The notes under the pieces are model-generated. The model did no database searches. It was not told the DNA's origin and worked only from the letters and a program-made list of their open reading frames with translations. From positions 1,274,241 through 1,338,240 of the forward strand of contig NZ_JAUFQF010000004.1 in NCBI RefSeq assembly GCF_030409635.1: 64,000 nucleotides of DNA, read 5' to 3'. Made by a program: the position numbers and the translations under genes. Origin of the DNA: Vibrio agarivorans. GTDB taxonomy: Bacteria; Pseudomonadota; Gammaproteobacteria; Enterobacterales; Vibrionaceae. This document shows positions 10,540-21,196 of the stretch, piece after piece (position 1 is the stretch's first letter; each line of letters begins with the position of its first letter).

Positions 10540-11619
10540 ATGAAAGCAGCCATCGCCTGTATTGATCTCTCTGCGTTAAAACATAATCTGCAGCAGGTTC
10601 GTCTGCAAGCCCCCAATAGCAAAGTGTTGGCTGTCGTAAAAGCCAATGGCTATGGCCATGGGCTGCGCCATATTGCTCAGCATGCTCAGGGTGCAGATGC
10701 TTTTGGCGTGGCAAGAATTCAAGAAGCCTTGCAGCTCCGTGCTTGCGGTATTGTTAAGCCTATTTTATTGCTTGAGGGCTTCTACTCTGCGATGGACTTA
10801 CCGGTGCTTATCACCAACAACATTCAAACAGTGGTTCACTGTGAAGAGCAGTTAGAGGCACTAGAACAAGCGCAGCTTGAAACTCCGGTGGTTGTTTGGT
10901 TGAAAATAGACAGTGGTATGCATCGACTCGGCGTGCGCCCAGAGCAATATGATGACTTTGTTCAACGCCTACATGCGTGTGCAAATGTCGCTAAGCCTCT
11001 GCGTTACATGAGTCACTTTGCCAGTGCTGATGAGCCGAAAAAACCGGTGACCCAAGCTCAAATAGATCTCTTTGATTCATTGACTCACGGTTGTCAGGGA
11101 GAGCGTTCACTTGCTGCTTCTGCTGGTGTGCTTTCTCGGCCTGACAGTCATAATGATTGGGTTCGTCCTGGCATTATTATGTATGGCGTGTCGCCTTTCA
11201 GTGACAATACAGCGCAAATGTTGGGGTACAAGCCTGTTATGACGTTAAAATCTCACCTGATTGCGGTTCGCGATGTGAAAGCTGGAGAGTCTGTCGGTTA
11301 TGGTGGCACTTGGACAAGTGCAAGGGACACCAAAGTCGGAGTGATTGCCATCGGCTATGGTGACGGCTACCCGAGAATGGCACCGAATGGCACACCAGTG
11401 TTGGTTAATGGGCGCAGAGTGCCGATAGCCGGACGCGTCTCGATGGATATGCTCACGGTCGATTTGGGCCCTGAAGCAGCAGATAACGTCGGTGATGAGG
11501 CCATTTTATGGGGAGAAGGACTCCCTGTAGAAGAGGTAGCTCAACATATTGAGACTATCGCGTATGAGCTGGTGACTAAACTCACATCTCGTGTCGATAT
11601 GGAATACATAAGTGAATAA
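10540..11619 (+). CDS. alr: Alanine racemase
   Basis: PLP enzyme that converts L-alanine to D-alanine for peptidoglycan. The PLP lysine is in [11 protein letters not shown]. The catalytic tyrosine of the partner subunit is in VGYGGTWTS, followed by the family motif GYGDGYPR. I chose ATG 10540 because the product [16 protein letters not shown] is then 359 residues, like E. coli Alr. ATG 10519 and ATG 10507 (overlapping the dnaB stop) are in frame and possible. The ribosome site is weak for all three, which suggests coupling to dnaB. Confidence 0.95.
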   Translation: MKAAIACIDLSALKHNLQQVRLQAPNSKVLAVVKANGYGHGLRHIAQHAQGADAFGVARIQEALQLRACGIVKPILLLEGFYSAMDLPVLITNNIQTVVHCEEQLEALEQAQLETPVVVWLKIDSGMHRLGVRPEQYDDFVQRLHACANVAKPLRYMSHFASADEPKKPVTQAQIDLFDSLTHGCQGERSLAASAGVLSRPDSHNDWVRPGIIMYGVSPFSDNTAQMLGYKPVMTLKSHLIAVRDVKAGESVGYGGTWTSARDTKVGVIAIGYGDGYPRMAPNGTPVLVNGRRVPIAGRVSMDMLTVDLGPEAADNVGDEAILWGEGLPVEEVAQHIETIAYELVTKLTSRVDMEYISE

Positions 11620-11622
11620 CGA

Positions 11623-12819
11623 ATGAAATGGATGTTCGTAGCGGGCTTTGTGCTCGCTTGCTTTAGTGGCTTAGTTCAAGCCAAAGAGAAGGATTTTGCT
11701 GTTGTTCCGTTTTATTTTCAGACTGAATCGCTTGGGAACTCATTTGGTGTAGCCGGTGTAGCAAAAGGAGTCGGTCAACCACAAGCGGCGCTTTTTGGTA
11801 TGGGACTCTATACTGATAAAGATAGCTATGTAGGCTTTCTCTCCGCATTTAACTACGCTCTCTCTTCAAATATCACCGCCACAGCCCAGCTTTATCAAGC
11901 CCGTTATAATGAGAACAAGTATTACCTTGGTTCGCAGGGTGATAATGGCTCCGACATTGATAATTTCACCTTGACCGACGGCCTTGAAGATCAGTACAAA
12001 CTTGAGTTTCGCTACCTGCTTCCTTGGGGCGGTATTGCGGATAATGGCTTAATGGGCGCCTTTATTCCAGAGAGAAAGGTTAGAACTGCCTCTCCTCTAG
12101 AGAGCGGTATCTCCTCGATTTACTTCAAACCTTTTTATAGCTCACGCGAGCTCTCTTTTGACAAAAATAAAGAGCAAGCCAAGGCATTTGAAATCAGCTT
12201 TGATTGGGATAACAGAGATTCAGCTCGCCGCACCACAAAAGGGTCACATACTGCTTTCAATGTTATCGTTGGGGCTGACAGTTGGTCGACGGATGACGCG
12301 TGGGTAAAGACCGAGTTTGAGAATAGTCAGTACTATTCGTTAGGTGAGCTAGGTGACTGGTTTGATCAGCAAGTGATCGCATTGAATTTTTATACTGCAG
12401 ACACTCCCACTTGGAAAGATTGCCTTCCAAGCCAAGCCAATAAGCAATGTGGCCGTCCACCGGAACATGAGCAAGTCAGATTGGGTGGATTATATCGTCT
12501 GCGCAGTTATGGCGGGGGGCGCTATCATGGCCGGTCAGCCATACACTATTCCGCGGAATATCGTGTTATTCCTGATTGGCAACCCCTTGGCGACGTACCA
12601 CTAATCAACTATTACGATTTGCCTTGGTGGCAGTGGGTGGTATTTGCTGAGGTAGGACGTGTTTCAGATGATTATGATTTAAAAGAGCTCCATACCGATA
12701 TGAAATGGAGCTTAGGTGGGGCGATTCGCTTTCAAGTTGAAGGCATTGTTGTGCGCACTGAAATTGCACAGTCAGAAGATGATCGGACCTTTAGGGTTAT
12801 GATAAACCAGCCCTTCTAA
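11623..12819 (+). CDS. Omp85-type outer-membrane barrel protein without POTRA domains
   Basis: Predicted outer-membrane protein of 398 residues with a signal peptide (MKWMFVAGFVLACFSGLVQA). It looks like the bacterial surface antigen (D15/BamA/TamA) barrel domain alone: EISFDWDNRDSARRTTKGSHT is a typical early strand-turn, GLYRLRSYGGGRYHGRSA resembles the loop-6 region with its R-G-Y/F motif, and the chain ends in Phe (MINQPF). BamA is about 800 residues with five POTRA domains; here there is no room for any. The ATG at 11623 follows the alr stop by 3 bases, so it is in the dnaB-alr transcription unit. Function is unknown; transport or membrane assembly is only an inference. Confidence 0.75.
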   Translation: MKWMFVAGFVLACFSGLVQAKEKDFAVVPFYFQTESLGNSFGVAGVAKGVGQPQAALFGMGLYTDKDSYVGFLSAFNYALSSNITATAQLYQARYNENKYYLGSQGDNGSDIDNFTLTDGLEDQYKLEFRYLLPWGGIADNGLMGAFIPERKVRTASPLESGISSIYFKPFYSSRELSFDKNKEQAKAFEISFDWDNRDSARRTTKGSHTAFNVIVGADSWSTDDAWVKTEFENSQYYSLGELGDWFDQQVIALNFYTADTPTWKDCLPSQANKQCGRPPEHEQVRLGGLYRLRSYGGGRYHGRSAIHYSAEYRVIPDWQPLGDVPLINYYDLPWWQWVVFAEVGRVSDDYDLKELHTDMKWSLGGAIRFQVEGIVVRTEIAQSEDDRTFRVMINQPF

Positions 12820-12837
12820 AAGCAGGTTGCGTTATGC

Positions 12838-13257
12838 TTATTCACCTTGCACAGTAGCAATAATGGTGCGGCCTCCAGCATGATCGCGGTGCTCACCGAG
12901 GTAAATGCCCTGCCATGTGCCTAAAGCTAAACGACCGCGTGTAATTGGGATAGAAACACTCGCCCCTAGAAGAGAAGACTTTATGTGTGCAGGCATATCA
13001 TCATCGCCTTCATAGGTATGACGATAGTAAGGAGCACGCTCTGGAACATGATGATTAAAGTGTTGTTCCATATCAGACCGTACGGTTGGGTCTGCGTTTT
13101 CATTTAACGTTAAACTCGCGGATGTATGCTGGATAAATAGGTGTAGGATTCCAACATCCAGTTGAGAGATTTGTGGTAATTGTTGTTCAATTTCATCAGT
13201 TATTAGATGAAAACCACGTGAAAATGATGGCATGTGAATGGTTTTTTGTGACCACAT
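12838..13257 (-). CDS. YjbQ/UPF0047 family protein
   Basis: Conserved small cytoplasmic protein of 139 residues in the YjbQ (UPF0047) family. Signature regions [20 protein letters not shown] and [19 protein letters not shown] carry the conserved His, Asn and Asp residues of a putative metal or phosphate-binding pocket. Some members have weak thiamine-phosphate synthase activity, hence the name in some databases; the true role is uncertain. It is convergent with the Omp85-type gene, with an 18-base gap between stops. Confidence 0.9.
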   Translation of the reverse strand: MWSQKTIHMPSFSRGFHLITDEIEQQLPQISQLDVGILHLFIQHTSASLTLNENADPTVRSDMEQHFNHHVPERAPYYRHTYEGDDDMPAHIKSSLLGASVSIPITRGRLALGTWQGIYLGEHRDHAGGRTIIATVQGE

Positions 13258-13395
13258 AGATTAGCCTCTTTTGTTAACCAGCAGCAGTATTGAAGCTGCG
13301 ACGATTTCTGTTGGCATTTGAAGGGTTCGTGACTTAACTCAATAACATAACGAGTGACGTGATTCATAATGCCAACACTGAAAACTAATTACAAT

Positions 13396-13424
13396 TTGCC
13401 TTAATGGCATCGAATTTTTATATT
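13396..13424 (+). promoter_or_regulatory. Sigma-70 promoter for pgi
   Basis: TTGCCT (13396-13401), a 17-base spacer and TATATT (13419-13424). It gives a leader of about 75 bases that contains the hairpin at 13439-13474. Confidence 0.55.
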
Positions 13425-13438
13425 TGCTAAATCGGGGA

Positions 13439-15158
<1,720 letters not shown>

Positions 15159-15176
15159 TGTATTGATATAGTAAAC

Positions 15177-15211
15177 AAAAAAGAGGTTGGCCTAGGCCAA
15201 CCTCTTTTTTT
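15177..15211. terminator. Bidirectional terminator between pgi and cheX
   Basis: A perfect 34-base palindrome: a six-A run, GAGGTTGG, the centre CCTAGG, CCAACCTC and a six-T run. It serves pgi on the plus strand and cheX on the minus strand. Confidence 0.93.
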
Positions 15212-15234
15212 AGATAGTATGAAAATCGAAATAG

Positions 15235-15696
15235 CTATTCGAAACAAATCTCGATAAAGGCGTTACCCCATTCAGACGTGAATGGCATGATGATAATTGA
15301 GCCATCACACTTATGGCGAATCGTGTGGCCTTTGCCCGATACAACCACAGGTGTTGCCATATCAAAATCGAAGCCGTTATCTGAAAGGATACGTTTTGCG
15401 CCACCCGTCACCATGTTGGTGATTTCACCAACCATATCAGTGACCTCTTCGTTGACACCATGCGGGCGCTCGCCCAGCATTTTTTCCATGATTTCTAAAG
15501 CGAGTTTTTCATCAAAGGTGATCGACATAGAACCACGGGTCTGATCTCCAACCATACCAATAAGGCCAGAAACATCACCACGAGCAATTTCATCTTTCTT
15601 TACTCGTGGTTTCAGTGGTTTGAGTTCTAAAGATGCCATCGTTTTGAGGACATTAATTAGTGAAGCTAGAAATGGGTTTACAAATTCGGCGCGCAT
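15235..15696 (-). CDS. cheX: CheX-family chemotaxis phosphatase
   Basis: Predicted CheY-P-type phosphatase of the CheC/CheX/FliY class, 153 residues. The catalytic E-x-x-N motif is present in DMVGEITNMVTGGAK. The double-layer alpha/beta pattern and C-terminal IIIMPFTSEWGNAFIEICFE fit CheX. CheX removes phosphate from response regulator receiver domains, not only CheY. It lies 17 bases downstream of zur on the same strand, so the two are probably co-transcribed, an uncommon pairing. No other chemotaxis gene is nearby. Confidence 0.85.
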   Translation of the reverse strand: MRAEFVNPFLASLINVLKTMASLELKPLKPRVKKDEIARGDVSGLIGMVGDQTRGSMSITFDEKLALEIMEKMLGERPHGVNEEVTDMVGEITNMVTGGAKRILSDNGFDFDMATPVVVSGKGHTIRHKCDGSIIIMPFTSEWGNAFIEICFE

Positions 15697-15713
15697 TGTT
15701 TTTACTTCTTATC

Positions 15714-16163
15714 TTATTGCTTTTTACACGATGGGCATGTTCCGTGTGATTCAATAACGTGGTTTTGAATAGCAAAGTCGTGCTGCTCGGCATGCTTTGC
15801 TAATAATGCAATTAAATCACTGTCTTGAAGTTCAATCACATTGCCACACTGATCACAGATGAGTAAGTGTGAAAAGTGTTTTTGGTCGTGACAACGGTTG
15901 CACGACACATAGCTATTGGTTGACTCCACGCGATGGATAAAGCCTTGCTCCATCAAAAAATCTAGAGCTCGATAGACAGTAGGTGGTTTAGCGCTTGGCT
16001 CGGTCTCTCGAAGTGAATCAAGGAGCTCATAAGCACTAGAAGCTTTGGGACTTTGACAGATTAATTCATACACACGCTTACGTTGAGGGGTGAGACGGAC
16101 CCCGCGCGTATTGCAAATATCTTCAATCTGATTAACTAGAGTTGTGTTCAATACTCTTACCAC
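15714..16163 (-). CDS. zur: Zinc uptake regulator Zur (Fur family)
   Basis: Zinc-responsive repressor of zinc uptake genes. It has 149 residues: winged helix with RLTPQRKRVYELI and the recognition helix region AKPPTVYRALDFL, then a dimerisation and metal domain. Structural zinc cysteines appear as CDQCG and the C-terminal CPSCKK; the regulatory-site residues include CNRCHDQKHFSH. The two CxxC pairs plus the adjacency to dusA separate it from Fur. It is upstream of cheX on the same strand. The 228 bases before it hold no gene and should contain its promoter. Confidence 0.92.
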   Translation of the reverse strand: MVRVLNTTLVNQIEDICNTRGVRLTPQRKRVYELICQSPKASSAYELLDSLRETEPSAKPPTVYRALDFLMEQGFIHRVESTNSYVSCNRCHDQKHFSHLLICDQCGNVIELQDSDLIALLAKHAEQHDFAIQNHVIESHGTCPSCKKQ

Positions 16164-16348
16164 CTATTAAATCGAGCCTCGAAGTATACCATTAACTAAC
16201 CATTATCTAAGTGCTTTGACGAAAAATATTGATGTGACACCAAGGTGTGTGAGCTGATTGTTACTTTTTCAAGAGCAATGATAGGCAATATATATTGAGC
16301 AGTAGTAGAGAGGGTTTGTTGATATAACGTGGTACATATAGAAAGGGT

Positions 16349-16379
16349 GCATGGTATTAACAATGAGTCAATACCATGC
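16349..16379 (-). terminator. Stem-loop downstream of the universal stress gene
   Basis: GCATGGTATT (16349-16358) pairs with AATACCATGC (16370-16379), a perfect 10-bp stem with an 11-base loop, 13 bases beyond the stop codon on the minus strand. The U-tract is poor (ACCCTTTC), so it may be a weak terminator or 3' stabiliser. Confidence 0.4.
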
Positions 16380-16391
16380 GATTGGAATAGA

Positions 16392-16820
16392 TTAGTCTGT
16401 AGCAATAGGCACGACCAGAATATCCACCGGTGATTTATGGATCAGGTGGCGTGAATAAGAGATTATCTTGCTCCAAAAGTCCTGGTGATGGCCACAGATA
16501 AGTAGGTCGACATTATGGTCTACCACGGTTTCATGGATCTTGTCACCCAAATCTCCAGTGCCGACAAGGAAGCTTCGTAGAGGGTAATCCATATAACTTT
16601 CAAATTCTTGTAACTGCTCCATTGCATTAACAGATAGTGGTCTTTGAGCCCCTTCCTCTTTCATATCAACCAGTTCATGATAAATCTCACCATGAGTACC
16701 ATCGATATGGATAAAGGAGATCCTTGCATCAAGGAGCTTGGCTAAGAAAACCGCTTTATCAATCAATACATGGCTTTCATCAGACAGCTCTAATGCAACT
16801 AAAATATGTTTGTAATTCAT
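16392..16820 (-). CDS. Universal stress protein UspA family
   Basis: Single-domain universal stress protein of 142 residues, starting MNYKHILVALELSDESHVLIDKA. The same frame has an ATG two codons earlier. The C-terminal half has DLLICGHHQDFWSKIISYSRHLIHKSPVDILVVP. The family ATP-binding pattern G-x2-G-x9-G(S/T) is degenerate here, as in UspA-type members that do not bind ATP, so this is probably an UspA-like rather than an UspFG-like protein. Not in an operon: divergent from dusA and separated from zur by about 230 bases. Confidence 0.9.
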   Translation of the reverse strand: MNYKHILVALELSDESHVLIDKAVFLAKLLDARISFIHIDGTHGEIYHELVDMKEEGAQRPLSVNAMEQLQEFESYMDYPLRSFLVGTGDLGDKIHETVVDHNVDLLICGHHQDFWSKIISYSRHLIHKSPVDILVVPIATD

Positions 16821-17134
16821 TATCATGCCCTCAAGTAGAAGAGACTAAAATAAGCATAGTCGCTGTATGGTTAAAATAGTGTCGACTGGATCTCGATATT
16901 GATAGATGAATCGGCTTTAGAACATAAGTGTGACTGAATTAAATACGACTCGCTCTGTATAGAAAAGGGTTGAGGCTAAACAGTCTGTGGCAGTGCTTGG
17001 GTCTGTACGCATCTTGATGTAGAATCCTCGCTCTTTAGTGATAGTTGGTCAAAGACTGGCCATCAAAATGCAATTTCATACTCTGAAAAGTGCTTCAGTG
17101 TATGGTCAGTAAAATGATTAAGATGGGTAACGTG

Positions 17135-18175
17135 ATGCAAAACAGTGCTACACAATCAAACAATAACAGTGGAGAACTCAAAGGTCAGAATGCAGATTTC
17201 TTCCATTCTCGTCTATCAGTTGCGCCTATGCTCGATTGGACAGATCGCCACTGTCGTTACTTCCATCGTAAGCTATCTACACAGACCCTGCTGTATACCG
17301 AAATGGTCACCACTGGCGCGATTATTCACGGCAAAGGTGATTTTCTTGCTTATAACGAAGATGAACATCCATTAGCGCTGCAACTTGGTGGCTCAAACCC
17401 ACAAGACTTGGCGCATTGTGCGAAGTTAGCCCAAGAGCGCGGCTATGATGAGGTTAACTTAAACGTAGGCTGTCCGTCAGACCGAGTTCAAAATGGTCGT
17501 TTTGGTGCGTGCCTAATGGGAGAGCCTCAGCTGGTGGCGGATTGTGTTTCTGCGATGCGTGATGTTGTAGACATCCCAGTCACCGTGAAAACGCGTATTG
17601 GTATCGATGACCAAGACTCTTATGAATTCTTAACCGACTTTGTATCAACGGTGGCAGAAAAGGGGGGCGTGGAGCAATTTACTATCCATGCACGAAAAGC
17701 ATGGTTAAGTGGTTTGAGCCCGAAAGAGAACCGTGAAATTCCGCCTTTGGACTACCCTCGAGCCTATCAAATCAAGAAGGATTTCCCTGAGTTGACCATC
17801 GCGGTTAATGGTGGTGTTAAAACCCTAGATGAAACCTTAGAGCACCTAGCTCACCTTGATGGCGTGATGATTGGACGTGAAGCTTATCAGAACCCGTATA
17901 TTCTCGCTGAAGTCGATCAGCGTGTGTTTGGCTTAACGACGCCGATTAAAAAGCGTAAGCAAATTGTCGAAGAGATGCTGCCGTATATTGAACAACAATT
18001 GGCAAAAGGCGCATATTTAGGTCATATTACTCGCCATATGTTAGGGCTTTTCCACAATATGCCGGGTGCGCGTCAATGGCGCCGTCATATCAGTGAGAAT
18101 GCTCACAAGCCTGGTTCAGGCATTGAAGTCGTGACTGCAGCGTTGGCAAAAATTCCAGCGGATTTAGATGTATAA
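17135..18175 (+). CDS. dusA: tRNA-dihydrouridine synthase A
   Basis: FMN-dependent reductase that makes dihydrouridine in the D-loop of tRNAs (positions 20 and 20a by DusA). Motifs: [18 protein letters not shown] (FMN-binding TIM barrel start), [22 protein letters not shown] (catalytic Cys) and VKTRIGID. The frame opens at 17090; I chose ATG 17135 (346 residues) because the conserved part begins at SRLSVAPM and family members have short N-termini. Earlier ATGs at 17090, 17105 and 17117 remain possible. The pairing zur-dusA is common in gammaproteobacteria. Confidence 0.94.
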   Translation: MQNSATQSNNNSGELKGQNADFFHSRLSVAPMLDWTDRHCRYFHRKLSTQTLLYTEMVTTGAIIHGKGDFLAYNEDEHPLALQLGGSNPQDLAHCAKLAQERGYDEVNLNVGCPSDRVQNGRFGACLMGEPQLVADCVSAMRDVVDIPVTVKTRIGIDDQDSYEFLTDFVSTVAEKGGVEQFTIHARKAWLSGLSPKENREIPPLDYPRAYQIKKDFPELTIAVNGGVKTLDETLEHLAHLDGVMIGREAYQNPYILAEVDQRVFGLTTPIKKRKQIVEEMLPYIEQQLAKGAYLGHITRHMLGLFHNMPGARQWRRHISENAHKPGSGIEVVTAALAKIPADLDV

Positions 18176-18204
18176 ACAAGTGCGAAATAGGACAGAAGTA
18201 ACAC

Positions 18205-18879
18205 ATGAATACCATGCATAAGATTTGTGGCAGTTTATTAGGTTTAGGGCTTATTGCTTCGCCTGCTGCTGTGGCGCAGGACGAGTCGCTGTTTAAAGTG
18301 GGCGTAGACTATTGGTGGGGACAGACCAAGGTTAACGAAATTAACCGTGATGATAGTGATAACCCATCATTTTCTCTGGCGTATGAGCATTCTGCAAAGT
18401 ATTGGCCAAATGTCGCTTTCCGTTACACGACAGTCGATGCTGACTATATGGCCTTCGATAAGTCAGACTTGATGTTTTACTACAACCTTTTGACTCATGA
18501 TGCGCTGCATTTTGATGCTGGTATTGCGTTTACCAACTACTCAAATACTAAGTTTGTTAACGGTGATTCTGGGGAAAAAATTGATTTCGATAAGAATACC
18601 TGGAACTTGTTCGCGCAAGCAGAGATTAGAGTCCCCAACACCAACTTTGATGTGATTGGCTCCATGGAGTTTAGTGACCGCAACGATCTGAAAACAACAG
18701 ACCTTGAAGCAGGTATCCAATACCGCTTTGCATTTCAGGGGCAGCGCCAGTTAGCATTAAAAGGTGGCTATCGTGCGATTGATATTGAGTCACGAGATTT
18801 TAACGTTAATGCAGAAGGCTACGGAAAGGAGTTTATCTTCGTCAGTGGCTGGTTTGTAGGGGCTGAGTATCAGTTCTAA
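18205..18879 (+). CDS. TIGR04219-family outer-membrane beta-barrel protein
   Basis: Small outer-membrane protein of 224 residues. Signal peptide about 1-24 (MNTMHKICGSLLGLGLIASPAAVA, then QDE). The mature part shows alternating barrel strands, DYWWGQTKVNEI near the start and a terminal Phe (FVGAEYQF). It resembles the TIGR04219 group of about 220-240 residues found in vibrios and relatives, which have no assigned function. It starts 29 bases after dusA and probably shares its transcript; a terminator follows. Confidence 0.78.
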   Translation: MNTMHKICGSLLGLGLIASPAAVAQDESLFKVGVDYWWGQTKVNEINRDDSDNPSFSLAYEHSAKYWPNVAFRYTTVDADYMAFDKSDLMFYYNLLTHDALHFDAGIAFTNYSNTKFVNGDSGEKIDFDKNTWNLFAQAEIRVPNTNFDVIGSMEFSDRNDLKTTDLEAGIQYRFAFQGQRQLALKGGYRAIDIESRDFNVNAEGYGKEFIFVSGWFVGAEYQF

Positions 18880-18898
18880 TAGATAAAAATATTGTCAA

Positions 18899-18931
18899 GA
18901 AGCGCTATCCGTCAAAGGTAGCGCTTTTTTT
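18899..18931 (+). terminator. Terminator after the TIGR04219 gene
   Basis: AAGCGCTA (18900-18907) pairs with TAGCGCTT (18919-18926), loop of 11 bases, then a T-run. Confidence 0.88.
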
Positions 18932-18997
18932 ATTCGCTCAATCTAAAAATATGCACCATGCTTAATGCTGTTAGTGAGTAAGAGTGGGCGAAGTAAT

Positions 18998-19228
18998 ATG
19001 ACAATATCAGAACTTCGAGCTCTATATCGCACCGACCAACTGGTGGAAGCGATCATAGAGCCATCAATTCAAGAGGGATCTTGGGTGGTTGAGTTTCGCC
19101 ACCGCAGAGGTGGGCTCGTGTTGTTAACTGACGCGCATGGTGAAGAGTGTCTCTACCAAGATATTGACCACGCGTCTAAATCGGCAATGGCTGTTGGCTT
19201 TCAGCAGGTGAGGGTTGAGGATATCTAA
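18998..19228 (+). CDS. Small conserved-looking protein of unknown function
   Basis: Product of 76 residues starting MTISELRALYRTDQLVEAI. The frame is open from ATG 18965, but the ATG at 18998 gives a better N-terminus. I do not recognise the family. It looks soluble, with no signal or membrane segment, and reads as a short alpha/beta protein with WVVEFRHRRGGLVLLTDAHG, the pattern of two beta strands joined by a basic turn. Codon use resembles the neighbours, so it is likely a real gene. It is a single gene between the TIGR04219 terminator and cysJ. A nucleic-acid-binding role is only a guess from the basic turn. Confidence 0.6.
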   Translation: MTISELRALYRTDQLVEAIIEPSIQEGSWVVEFRHRRGGLVLLTDAHGEECLYQDIDHASKSAMAVGFQQVRVEDI

Positions 19229-19348
19229 TCATTAACGCGATACTAACCTATCCGTACAAAAAGTTATAAAACATTCACTTCTATTCTTTCTTGTTATTAA
19301 TGAGAGTGGTTAATCTATCGTCACGCAATGAATAGGGATGTCGTGACA

Positions 19349-21196
19349 ATGTCCAATGGAAACTCTCAAAAACAAGAACTGCCGGCGCTAGCCGCACCGC
19401 TCAATGACCAGCAGCTAGGGCAGCTGCAGCAAACGGTTACTGACTTATCATCACAACAACTGGCTTGGGTCAGTGGTTATTTCTGGGGTCTGGCCCAAGC
19501 CCAACCTCAATCTTCATCAGCGAGTGCTCCGCTTGTGCAGGCCGCTGCCGCTGCCGCTGTAGCAGCAAAACCAGCAGGTAAACTGACTATTATTTTTGCA
19601 TCGCAAACGGGCAATGCAAAAGGTGTCGCTGAATCTCTAGAGCAGCAAGCGAAAAGTCTAGGTATTGAAGCTCAGCTATTTGATGCTTCTGACTATAAAG
19701 GCAAGCAACTCGCGAAAGAAACGCATGTGATTATTGTTGCCTCTACCAATGGTGAAGGTGAAGCTCCGGATAACGCAATCGAGCTTCACGAATTCCTCCA
19801 ATCAAAGAAAGCGCCAAAACTTAACAATCTCAAATATGCTGTCATTGGCTTGGGAGATTCGAGCTACGAGTTTTTCTGCCAAACAGGCAAAGATTTTGAT
19901 GCCTACCTGTCAAAGCTAGGTGCAAGCGCCTTTATCGATCGTGTTGATTGCGATGTCGATTATGAAGCGGCTGCTGCAGATTGGTCAGGCAAAGTGTTGG
20001 ATATTGTTCAGCAGGATTTGGCATCAGCACAAGAAGCGGATGTCGTGCAGTTACCAGTAGGTCAACCTGCTCACCAAGCATCGGTATACAACAAGCAAAA
20101 TCCCTATACAGCAACGCTTCTCACTAGCCAAAAAATCACTGGCCGAGATTCAGGCAAAGATGTACGTCACATAGAGATTGATCTAGAAGACTCTGGTGTG
20201 ACCTATCAACCCGGTGATGCGCTGGGCGTATGGTTTGAAAACAGTGCAGATTTAGCCAAAGCAATTTTAGAGCGTGTCGGACTATCTGGTGTCGAGAGCG
20301 TCACCATTGATGGAGAGAGCTTATCTCTGCACAGTGCGCTCATTAGCAAGTTTGAAATTACGAGTGCGAACCCTCAATTGGTAACACAGTTTGCGCAGCT
20401 GTCTGGAAGTAAAAAGCTGCAAAAGCTGGTGGAAGATAAAGACAAGCTGCGTGAATACGCTGCGAATACCCAAATTATTGATGTATTTGCTGAAAAGAAA
20501 GCCAAGTTAACTGCAGAAGAGTTGGTTGGTTTGCTTCGTAAACTTACCCCAAGACTTTACTCCATTGCATCAAGTCAAAGTGAGGTGGATGAAGAGGTGC
20601 ATTTAACCGTTGGGTTAGTTGAGTATGAGCAAGGAGCAGAAAAGCGTTATGGCGGTGCATCTAGCTTTTTAGCTCAACGCTTAGAAAAAGGGGGAGAGGT
20701 GAAAGTTTTCGTTGAAAACAATAATAATTTCAAACTTCCTAGTGACGACAACACTCCTATCATCATGATTGGTCCTGGCACAGGTATTGCGCCTTTCCGT
20801 AGCTTTATTCAAGAGCGTGACAATCGTGACGCTGAAGGTAAAAACTGGCTCTTTTTTGGCGACCGTACTTTTACCCAAGATTTCCTATATCAGGTTGAGT
20901 GGCAAAAATACCTCAAGTCAGGCCTGTTGAGTCGACTAGATGTAGCATTCAGCCGAGATCAGAAAGAAAAGGTATATGTTCAGCAACGTATTTTGGAAAA
21001 CGCTGAACAGGTATGGCAATGGATAGAGCAAGGTGCCTATATCTATGTGTGTGGCGATGCAACACGAATGGCTAAAGATGTCCATGAAGCACTAGTTCAA
21101 GTGGTTGAACTGCAGGGTAAGAAAACCCGAGAGCAGGCAGAAGAGCTAGTGAATACATTACGCAAAGAAAAACGTTATCAAAGGGATGTGTACTAA
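19349..21196 (+). CDS. cysJ: Sulfite reductase [NADPH] flavoprotein alpha subunit
   Basis: Passes electrons from NADPH through FAD and FMN to CysI for reduction of sulfite to sulfide. It has 615 residues from ATG 19349 (an upstream in-frame ATG lies at 19328). Order: flavodoxin domain with [18 protein letters not shown] (FMN phosphate loop, about residues 80-97), FAD-binding domain with [20 protein letters not shown] domain with [19 protein letters not shown], and the C-terminal KRYQRDVY. An Ala/Pro/Gln-rich linker precedes the flavodoxin part. It is the first gene of cysJIH; its stop overlaps the cysI start by one base. The 120-base upstream gap should hold a CysB-dependent promoter, not identified. 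Confidence 0.97.
   Translation: MSNGNSQKQELPALAAPLNDQQLGQLQQTVTDLSSQQLAWVSGYFWGLAQAQPQSSSASAPLVQAAAAAAVAAKPAGKLTIIFASQTGNAKGVAESLEQQAKSLGIEAQLFDASDYKGKQLAKETHVIIVASTNGEGEAPDNAIELHEFLQSKKAPKLNNLKYAVIGLGDSSYEFFCQTGKDFDAYLSKLGASAFIDRVDCDVDYEAAAADWSGKVLDIVQQDLASAQEADVVQLPVGQPAHQASVYNKQNPYTATLLTSQKITGRDSGKDVRHIEIDLEDSGVTYQPGDALGVWFENSADLAKAILERVGLSGVESVTIDGESLSLHSALISKFEITSANPQLVTQFAQLSGSKKLQKLVEDKDKLREYAANTQIIDVFAEKKAKLTAEELVGLLRKLTPRLYSIASSQSEVDEEVHLTVGLVEYEQGAEKRYGGASSFLAQRLEKGGEVKVFVENNNNFKLPSDDNTPIIMIGPGTGIAPFRSFIQERDNRDAEGKNWLFFGDRTFTQDFLYQVEWQKYLKSGLLSRLDVAFSRDQKEKVYVQQRILENAEQVWQWIEQGAYIYVCGDATRMAKDVHEALVQVVELQGKKTREQAEELVNTLRKEKRYQRDVY

Noticed and set aside
16196..16405. Minus-strand open frame between zur and the stress gene
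   Set aside because: No ribosome site, no recognisable domain, and it overlaps a stem-loop and promoter region.
17090..17134. Longest possible start for dusA
   Set aside because: The extra N-terminal residues do not belong to the conserved domain, and the later ATG gives the usual length; kept as an alternative only.
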